This document shows, one piece after another, positions 1-9,258 of a DNA stretch of 9,258 bases; position 1 is the first letter of the stretch, and each line of letters begins with the position of its first letter. The DNA is from JAAEKA01 sp049299095 (GTDB taxonomy: Bacteria > Chloroflexota > Anaerolineae > JAAEKA01). Both the position numbers and the translations under genes were made by a program. The notes beneath the pieces are model-generated. The model made no database searches, was not told the origin of the DNA, and was given only the letters and a program-made list of their open reading frames with translations. The stretch covers positions 1-9,258 of the forward strand of contig JBAQWV010000016.1 of the NCBI GenBank assembly GCA_049299095.1, written 5' to 3'.

Positions 1-1
1 G

Positions 2-3000
2 CCCTGCCTCGAAGCCGTCCGTGAAGACCACGTTGGCGGTCGTGCCAATTCCACAGTCGCCCGGTGCAGCCACCGTGGTGAACTGCCAGGTGGGCGAAGG
101 CGCGCGTGTGCTACAGGCGTTGGCCGAGTTGACGTGCCAGTAGTACACCGTGTTGGTATTTAGGCTGACGTTGCTTGTCCAGCTTGTGCCGGTCAGGCCA
201 GTGGCCGAGGCCACCACATTGGTGAAGCCGCTGTCGGTCGCCACCTGAATGTCATACGTGCCGGCCTGCGCAGCTGCGTTCCAGGTGAAGGTCGGCGTTA
301 CCGTCTGGTTGACCGCGTTGTTGGCCGGACTGACCAGCGTCGGCGCGGCGGCGGCTGCGGTGTACAGGTTCAGACCCACCGTGGCAGTGTGCGTGCCAGA
401 AGTGGCTGTTCCTGACACGGTCAGGGAATAGCTGCCTGCGGAGGCGGCCCCCGTGTTGCCGATGGTCAAGGTGCTACTACCCACTGGCGTCACCGGATTC
501 GTGCTGAAGTTAGTGGTCGTACCGGCTGGCTGGCCGCTGACGCTGAGCGTGACCGGATCGGTGTAGCCCAGGACGTTGCCGATATTAACGGTGTATACCG
601 CATTGCTCGGCGCGCACACGTTCAGGCTGGCGGGCGTTACAAGCAAGGTGAAGTCGGGTTCCTGAGCACAGTTATAGCAGACCAGTGCAAAGTCCTGATC
701 GGTGGTGTCACCGCTGTTCGGCACACCATCGCCTGCGATATTGGCCGCCGCGATGCTCAAATGCAACGAACCACTAGTGCCTGCGGGTAAGAAGATCGCT
801 TCGTAGTTGTTAGCTGCATCCGCCGAACCACCTGTGGTACTCCACTGGCCGGAGAAGCGGTTGCCCAGATAGGTGGTTGCGTTGACCGTTGCCGACAAGT
901 TCAGATTATTAACCTGCGGGCTGGTACCGATTGCGCCAGCGGCGTCGGTGTAGACCATTACGATGCGCAACGGCTTGCTGGGATCAGCCACCGCACCATC
1001 CCATGTCCAGGTTTCGCCAGTATTGTTGAAGATGTTGGTTTGGTTGAGCAGATAGCGTGGGGTAGCATCGAACGCCGTCGTCATGTTCGGCATTCCGTAG
1101 CCCTGGTTGTTGCTGGGCAGGGTATCATTGGCCGCCACACCCGTCAGATAGGTGGGATGGGCGATCAGATACGCCTTTGTCAAGGCAGGGCTGGGGACCG
1201 TGCTGTAATGATTCTGGATCCAGTAATACACCAGCGAGGCTACACCCGCCACAGCCGGGGTGGAGTGGCTGGTTCCCGAAGACGCCGCAAAGACGGTCTG
1301 GCCGCTGGGGCGATATTGATCGCAGACACCCGATCCATCGTAGCCGGTTACAGTGCTGGCTGTGCCTTGAATGTGCGTACCGGGGGCAATCACTTCGGGC
1401 TTGACGCGACCACCCGGCGCCGGGCCGCGACTGGAGAAGCTGATCACATCCATCGCGTTATCTGCGCCGGTAGAGCTGATGGCGCAGCCATCGGTCCAGG
1501 AACCGTCTTCATCGCTGGGGCGGTAGTTCTCCGAAGCGCCCACGGTGATCATGTTCTTGCCGTTGCCGGGCGTACCAATCGTGGCAGCGCCAGAGCCGCT
1601 GTTGCCCGCCGAGAAAACGTAGATCAGCTGCTGATTGCCCGCTTCGGTCAGGTCGGCATCGCGCACGCCCACGTCGTAGGCCTGTGAAGAATCGTCATAG
1701 GTGCTGGCACAGCCGGAGCAGCCCCAGGAGTTGGTGCTGATCTGAGCGCCGTGATCCTGTTCCGATTTGATCACGCCGGTGTCTGTGTTGCCGCAGTTGC
1801 TAACGTTATAACTGCCGGCATTAGTGAAGATCTTGGTCTGGGCCACGCGTGCGTAGGGGTTGATACCCTGGCCGCGCTGATAGCCGTTGGGATCGCGGAA
1901 GGGGAAGCCTGCGCGCAAGTCATAGCCGCCCACAATACTAGTATTGATATGACCATGACCAGCAATGCCATTGGCGCTGGCGTCAGTGGTGCAGTTCGCA
2001 GTGTAGGCGACGCGGGTGGTAACACCATCGCCGTTCCGGGTCAAGGTGACATCACCGGCGCCATTGGTAACAGTGCCGTTGCCCAAACCGTCATCGGTGA
2101 CATTGACAATCGGATAGTCGGCCGGGTTCTGGCTGAAGCCCAAAGCATCGAGCCAGGTCTTGTAGCCGGTGCCGCTGGGGCCAGTTTTGCCGGCATTCAG
2201 ATTGCCAGCCAGGATTTGACCCTGTACTTCGTCGTTCAACTCGCGCGCGAAGCGCTCGCCCACCCACACAACATCGGGCAGGCGCGCAATCGTCAGCAGG
2301 TCGGCGGCACGCACTTCAAATTGACCATTCTCGAAGGCCAAAATGGGTGACCATTGCGGTTTTCCGCCGACAGCCAGACGGGCAATTGTCGTCTTGGAGA
2401 CATCGTTGGCGGCGTGCTTGTAAATCTGTACCGTGACCGGCACAATCGCGTTTGGATCCACACCCTTGAGTACAGCCGTTTCTATCGTCGGCCCCAGCTT
2501 GTATGCAGGCTGGTAGGCGGCGCTGTACTGGACAAAATTGCCGTCCTTAACCAGTGCATCCAGTTGGCTGCGCGCGCTGGCATCCGTCCACACCAGGTAA
2601 GCATTGTTGGCGATGTATTCAACCAATGACGCACCAGTAGCCTGTACGCTGTCCAGCCAAGCCTGCTTGATCGGGCCGACAAACTGCACCAGATACAGGG
2701 AGCCACCGGCTGGCACTTTGGCGGCCAGCAAAGCTGGTACGTTTTCCGTGCTTGTGAGCGTATTGACCGGATGCGAATCGAACAAAATACGATCCATCGA
2801 AGCGTCTACGGTTATCTGGCTGCGCAATTCGGCAGACATGCCAGAGAGCGCCGCGTCGGTAATACGATACAAGCCGAACGAGCCATAATCGTGCCACAAC
2901 GTGACGCCTGCCATGCCGACGGGGAAAACACCAGCGGGAACCAGCGCTTTGTGCATCACTGGAGCCACTGGTGCTGTCGGTGTACTGGCTGGCGGCGCAG

Positions 3001-3118
3001 CCAGTACCGGCAGGATGCTGATCAGGCTAATTGCCGCAATCAGCAACAGAGACAACAAGGCTCGTTTGGAACGGCGGGATGCCGAACCGCGGTGAGGGGG
3101 AACAACGGTTGTATTCAC
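2..3118 (-). CDS. Secreted S8 (subtilisin-like, KP-43-type) serine protease, C-terminus cut by window edge
   Basis: This is a continuous reading frame of 1039 codons with no in-frame stop, running off the left edge. The GTG start at 3118 is chosen because a perfect AGGAGG lies 5 bases upstream. Residues 1-40 form a signal peptide: a basic stretch (RRSKR at 15-19), a hydrophobic core at about 20-39, and a likely VLA|A cleavage site. Residues ~45-330 are a long N-terminal region, probably propeptide-like. The S8 catalytic set is complete: Asp342 (VTDDG), His388 (GHGH), oxyanion Asn506 (SAGNSGSG) and Ser617 (GTSHSTP), with the typical SFSSRGP segment between the last two. Residues ~690-812 match the beta-sandwich that follows the catalytic domain in KP-43-like proteases (PLRIVMVYTD, NIAGDGVP, DQDFALV). 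Next come an Ig-like domain (~818-918), a five-alanine linker, a fibronectin-III-like domain (~925-1015, ending WQFTT) and a new module starting VVFTDGFEAG. It is probably an extracellular protein-degrading enzyme; the substrate is unknown. The His-box is atypical (see findings). Confidence 0.93.
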   Translation of the reverse strand, partial: MNTTVVPPHRGSASRRSKRALLSLLLIAAISLISILPVLAAPPASTPTAPVAPVMHKALVPAGVFPVGMAGVTLWHDYGSFGLYRITDAALSGMSAELRSQITVDASMDRILFDSHPVNTLTSTENVPALLAAKVPAGGSLYLVQFVGPIKQAWLDSVQATGASLVEYIANNAYLVWTDASARSQLDALVKDGNFVQYSAAYQPAYKLGPTIETAVLKGVDPNAIVPVTVQIYKHAANDVSKTTIARLAVGGKPQWSPILAFENGQFEVRAADLLTIARLPDVVWVGERFARELNDEVQGQILAGNLNAGKTGPSGTGYKTWLDALGFSQNPADYPIVNVTDDGLGNGTVTNGAGDVTLTRNGDGVTTRVAYTANCTTDASANGIAGHGHINTSIVGGYDLRAGFPFRDPNGYQRGQGINPYARVAQTKIFTNAGSYNVSNCGNTDTGVIKSEQDHGAQISTNSWGCSGCASTYDDSSQAYDVGVRDADLTEAGNQQLIYVFSAGNSGSGAATIGTPGNGKNMITVGASENYRPSDEDGSWTDGCAISSTGADNAMDVISFSSRGPAPGGRVKPEVIAPGTHIQGTASTVTGYDGSGVCDQYRPSGQTVFAASSGTSHSTPAVAGVASLVYYWIQNHYSTVPSPALTKAYLIAHPTYLTGVAANDTLPSNNQGYGMPNMTTAFDATPRYLLNQTNIFNNTGETWTWDGAVADPSKPLRIVMVYTDAAGAIGTSPQVNNLNLSATVNATTYLGNRFSGQWSTTGGSADAANNYEAIFLPAGTSGSLHLSIAAANIAGDGVPNSGDTTDQDFALVCYNCAQEPDFTLLVTPASLNVCAPSNAVYTVNIGNVLGYTDPVTLSVSGQPAGTTTNFSTNPVTPVGSSTLTIGNTGAASAGSYSLTVSGTATSGTHTATVGLNLYTAAAAAPTLVSPANNAVNQTVTPTFTWNAAAQAGTYDIQVATDSGFTNVVASATGLTGTSWTSNVSLNTNTVYYWHVNSANACSTRAPSPTWQFTTVAAPGDCGIGTTANVVFTDGFEAG

Positions 3119-3123
3119 GAAAG

Positions 3124-3129
3124 CCTCCT
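3124..3129 (-). promoter_or_regulatory. Ribosome binding site of the S8 protease gene
   Basis: On the minus strand this reads AGGAGG, the full anti-Shine-Dalgarno core, separated by 5 bases (CTTTC) from the GTG codon at 3118. It is what fixes the non-ATG start of the protease. The encoded N-terminus then forms a proper signal peptide, which supports the choice. Confidence 0.85.
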
Positions 3130-3160
3130 ACACAAGATGGGTACTGATACAACGAGGGGC

Positions 3161-3177
3161 GTCAGTGGCTAGCTGAC
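3161..3177 (-). promoter_or_regulatory. Possible small hairpin in the protease mRNA leader
   Basis: GTCAG and CTGAC arms (5 bp) flank a 7-base loop that contains part of a GCTAGC palindrome. It would start about 8 bases after the predicted transcription start and end well before the ribosome binding site. An alternative CAGT/ACTG pairing of the same bases exists. It could be an mRNA-stabilising stem or an operator, or it could be chance; there is no run of U after it, so it is not a terminator. Confidence 0.22.
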
Positions 3178-3191
3178 TGTCTATGAAAGCG

Positions 3192-3220
3192 AGAATAGTA
3201 CCATATGATCAATTTGTCAA
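3192..3220 (-). promoter_or_regulatory. Predicted sigma70-type promoter of the S8 protease gene
   Basis: On the minus strand a perfect -35 box TTGACA (3215-3220) is followed by exactly 17 bases and then TATTCT (3192-3197), which matches four of six -10 consensus positions including the key second A and final T. Transcription would begin near 3185, giving a leader of about 67 nt before the GTG start. The surrounding ~60 bases are clearly more A+T-rich than the neighbouring genes. This separates the protease from the upstream membrane-protein/acyltransferase unit. Confidence 0.65.
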
Positions 3221-3341
3221 TCCGAAGTTAACAAAAAACCTGGTTTGAAAGATTTTTAATATAGGAGTGGGACGGTTCACGGCGCTGGAAGGTCAGAGAG
3301 AGGGAACGAGAATTTTTACAACTCCGAAAGTAGTCGCTGCG
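3221..3341. other. Spacer between acyltransferase stop and protease promoter
   Basis: No gene is supported here. The part nearest the protease promoter is A+T-rich, with T-runs on the minus strand. I looked for a rho-independent terminator for the upstream acyltransferase gene and saw no GC-rich stem followed by a T-run, so termination may be rho-dependent or may read through. Confidence 0.5.
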
Positions 3342-4250
3342 TCACAAGTTCGCAAGATTTCTTTCCCAAACGGGGTAAAACATCAACCATTGTTCTGGCT
3401 TGGCGGCTATCAAGTCCTGAGCCACGTTGAGCACGCGCTGGGCATTATGCAACGTATCTTCTTGGCGGTTGCCCACATGTTCCATCTCCAGCCAGCGCGC
3501 AATGTGAAAGGCGTAGGAGCCGTCCACGGGACGATATTCCGCATTGGCTACAATCACCGGCACGTTGGCTTGCATTGCCAGCCGTACATGGCCGACCGGC
3601 AAGCGCGCTGGCTGGTTGAAGAAGTTGAGTACTTCGCCACCACCGAAGGGATCGGGGCGATCAATTCCTGTAATGACCAGCTCCCCCCTGCGTAAGGCCT
3701 CCAACGCCTTGCGCAACGCGCTCACGTCAATCGGCATCAGATTGATGCCACCCTGCAATCGAATGTTGTTTTGCACGTTGTAACCAGTGGTCGGATTGGC
3801 GTAGGCCAATACATTCATGTGCAGGCCACGCTGCGCCAACGCCAGCCCGACCAGATCAAAATTGCTCAGATGCGGCGCGACGATCATGGCCCCGCGATGC
3901 TGATTGATCAGTTCATCCAATTGAAAATCGGTGAAGGGGGAGCTTCTCAAGGAGGATAGCAAGGCAGCCGGGCCAGCGCCCAGGGTGTGATAGAGATCGA
4001 AGTAGACATGACCGGCATGGCGCACCGCGGCGCGGGCCAGCGCGTACACATCTTCCGGCGACGCATCCGGCCCCAAGACGACGCGAAAATTGTCTTGTAA
4101 TGTGTGCATCAATGCAGTGTCGCGGCGAGAGGCCACGCTACGCGCAAGAAAATCCGCCACGCCTAAGCCCAGGCCAGAAGGCAGCGTCCGCCCCAGCCAT
4201 AAGCCAAAGCGCAAAGCAGTTGCACTGTTGAAAGCATTGCGCGCATCCAT
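3342..4250 (-). CDS. LpxL/PatA-type lysophospholipid (glycolipid) acyltransferase
   Basis: The 302-residue product, counted from the ATG at 4250, fits the usual ~290-310 residues of the bacterial lipid A / phosphatidylinositol-mannoside acyltransferase family. These membrane-associated enzymes transfer a fatty acyl chain to a lipid or glycolipid at the inner face of the membrane. The catalytic HX4D motif is clear as APHLSNFD (His127, Asp132). Other family-like segments are GIDRPDPFGGG (195-205), which has the second conserved basic/acidic patch, the segment RLPVGHVRLA, and WLMFYPVWE near the C-terminus. There is no signal peptide and the N-terminus is only mildly hydrophobic, as in this family. 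An alternative TTG start lies two codons upstream at 4256; neither has a convincing ribosome binding site. The gene starts 12 bases after the stop of the upstream membrane-protein gene, so the two are probably translated from one mRNA. PatA-like versus LpxL-like substrate cannot be decided from sequence alone, though the Asp in place of Glu in HX4D/E leans toward PatA-like enzymes. Confidence 0.88.
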   Translation of the reverse strand: MDARNAFNSATALRFGLWLGRTLPSGLGLGVADFLARSVASRRDTALMHTLQDNFRVVLGPDASPEDVYALARAAVRHAGHVYFDLYHTLGAGPAALLSSLRSSPFTDFQLDELINQHRGAMIVAPHLSNFDLVGLALAQRGLHMNVLAYANPTTGYNVQNNIRLQGGINLMPIDVSALRKALEALRRGELVITGIDRPDPFGGGEVLNFFNQPARLPVGHVRLAMQANVPVIVANAEYRPVDGSYAFHIARWLEMEHVGNRQEDTLHNAQRVLNVAQDLIAAKPEQWLMFYPVWERNLANL

Positions 4251-4262
4251 ACTCAAGTCACT

Positions 4263-8513
<4,251 letters not shown>

Positions 8514-8693
8514 AACGCGCTATCTTCACGAGCGCAGCAACCGTCAAGGTTACCAGCCGAACGATTTTCACTGAAAAGGGTATGTCTCAATCACTGGTTA
8601 GATCGTGACCGCCGTGTGCGAATAAGGCGAATTCACAAAACTAACTTGTCCGCAGCAATTAACCGGCACGAACCAATGCGCCTGCTGGATCAT
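8514..8693. other. Spacer between the GT2 gene and the YfhO-flippase gene
   Basis: This 180-base gap holds no supportable gene, tRNA or clear terminator. On the plus strand GCGAAT occurs twice with a 9-base period (8618-8623 and 8627-8632). On the minus strand a TTGACG (5/6 of a -35 box) lies 17 bases before GATAGC (3/6 of a -10), just ahead of the ATG at 8513; this would give an almost leaderless transcript and is weak. Whether the fusion gene has its own promoter here or is read from the upstream GT2 gene is open. Confidence 0.4.
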
Positions 8694-9257
8694 TTATTCT
8701 GTCAGAACAGGTAAGCGGCCCTCGCGGGCGAGCGTGCGATGCCGCCAGCGCAGGGCCATCGTGCGCCAAGTCGCTTCCAGCTTGACGGCGGCGGTCATCT
8801 TAGATGCGCCAACGCGCCGTTCTTCAAAGAAAATCGGAATTTCGACGATACGATAATGCAGGCGTTCAGCCATGTAGGTCATTTCGACTTGAAAGACGTA
8901 ACCATTGGAGCGTACCCGCGCCAGGCCGATGCCTTCCAGCGTGGCGCGCCGCCAGCAGCGAAAGCCGGCAGTGGCATCCTGTATCTGGGTTCCCAGAAAA
9001 AGCCGTGCCCACACCGTATTGGCCCACCAGCTTAGGAAGCGTCGCCACCAACTCCAGTTGCTGTCAAGGCCACCACCGTTCACATAGCGTGAACCTATCA
9101 CGAGATCGGCGTCGTTGGCTGCGGCGAGCAAGCGTGGCACATCCGCGGGGCTGTGCGAAAAATCAGCGTCCATCTGCACGATGAACTGTGCGCCCAACGC
9201 CAGCGCGTAATGAAACCCGGCGATGTAGGCGCGACCCAGTCCGCGATCGGTGGTACG
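8694..9257 (-). CDS. Polyprenyl-phosphate mannose synthase-like GT2 glycosyltransferase, N-terminus cut by window edge
   Basis: 187 residues are present; numbering is from the first complete codon at 9257. Enzymes of this family move a sugar, classically mannose from GDP-mannose, to a polyprenyl (or dolichyl) phosphate on the cytoplasmic side, making the lipid-linked donor for GT-C transferases. Visible family hallmarks are GLGRAYIAGF (6-15), the metal-binding MDADFSHSP (DAD at 30-32), VIGSRYVNGG (53-62), QDATAGFRCW (93-102), SNGYVFQVEM (118-127) and IPIFFEERRVGASKM (140-154). It ends at a TAA right after the catalytic domain, without C-terminal membrane helices, so it is the single-domain DPM1-like form of usually ~240 residues; about 55-60 N-terminal residues should lie outside the window. 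The TTG at 9197 is an internal Leu codon, not the start, because conserved sequence continues upstream of it. Sugar specificity (mannose or glucose) is not provable from this fragment, though the motif set is closer to mannose synthases. It lies upstream of the YfhO-like protein, which could use its product. Confidence 0.92.
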   Translation of the reverse strand, partial: RTTDRGLGRAYIAGFHYALALGAQFIVQMDADFSHSPADVPRLLAAANDADLVIGSRYVNGGGLDSNWSWWRRFLSWWANTVWARLFLGTQIQDATAGFRCWRRATLEGIGLARVRSNGYVFQVEMTYMAERLHYRIVEIPIFFEERRVGASKMTAAVKLEATWRTMALRWRHRTLAREGRLPVLTE

Positions 9258-9258
9258 G

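Noticed and set aside
341..358. Short GGC-rich repeat on the plus strand
   Set aside because: It simply encodes the five-alanine linker between the Ig-like and fibronectin-like domains of the protease.
1040..1687. Plus-strand open frame of 215 codons opposite the protease
   Set aside because: It lies antisense to the conserved catalytic core of the S8 protease, its translation is rich in Arg, Gly and Ala with no recognisable domain, and it is explained by GC-rich codon use on the other strand.
1751..2350. Plus-strand open frame of 199 codons opposite the protease
   Set aside because: It is antisense to the Asp and His catalytic motifs of the protease, with no ribosome binding site or recognisable family; it is a shadow frame.
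3226..3251. Possible rho-independent terminator (AAACCAGGTTTTTT on the minus strand) after the acyltransferase
   Set aside because: The inverted repeat leaves a loop of 1 base, or a 4-bp A/T stem with a 3-base loop, which is too weak for an intrinsic terminator despite the T-run.
3267..3695. Plus-strand open frame of 142 codons over the end of the acyltransferase
   Set aside because: It is mostly antisense to conserved acyltransferase segments and has no family resemblance. The ATAGGAGTGG just upstream looks like a ribosome binding site but is probably chance.
8514..8546. Promoter TTGACG-17-GATAGC directly in front of the YfhO-flippase gene
   Set aside because: Only three of six -10 positions match and transcription would start at the ATG itself. 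It is mentioned in the spacer entry but not called as a promoter.
8652..8694. Terminator-like hairpin after the GT2 gene (GGCAC/GCGCC and CAGCA/TGCTG pairings)
   Set aside because: The stems are short or mismatched, one has a 25-base loop, and neither is followed by a T-run of the kind needed.

Overview
The window is a GC-rich stretch (roughly 60% by eye) in which every gene I can support lies on the minus strand. In transcription order, from high to low coordinates, it holds a 5'-truncated polyprenyl-phosphate mannose synthase-like glycosyltransferase (family GT2), a very large membrane protein that joins a YfhO-type domain to an oligosaccharide-flippase domain, an LpxL/PatA-type lipid acyltransferase, and a secreted multidomain subtilisin-like (S8) protease that runs off the left edge of the window. 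The domain architectures, including a KP-43-type S8 protease followed by Ig-like and fibronectin-like modules, suggest an environmental Chloroflexota bacterium (Anaerolineae-like). That assignment is an inference: there is no rRNA or other marker gene here to prove it.

Right part (about 4263-9257): the GT2 enzyme would make polyprenyl-phosphate-sugar on the cytoplasmic face. After a gap of about 180 bases comes the 1416-residue protein. Its first ~910 residues look like a YfhO-family GT-C-like glycosyltransferase and its last ~480 residues like a 14-helix Wzx/MOP flippase. The acyltransferase follows about 12 bases downstream and is very probably co-transcribed with it. Together the three read as a module for building, translocating and acylating an envelope glycolipid or glycan. 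The individual domain calls are well supported, but the shared pathway is inferred from gene order.

Left part (1-3341): the protease gene has its own signals. These are a sigma70-like promoter with a perfect TTGACA and a 17-base spacer, a leader of about 67 nt with a possible small hairpin, and a perfect AGGAGG ribosome binding site in front of a GTG start. The protein has a signal peptide, a long N-terminal region, a complete Asp/His/Asn/Ser catalytic set with an unusual His-box, the beta-sandwich domain typical of KP-43-like proteases, an Ig-like domain, a fibronectin-III-like domain and the start of a further module. I found no RNA genes, CRISPR arrays, insertion sequences or phage genes. 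The most unusual feature is the in-frame YfhO-flippase fusion.
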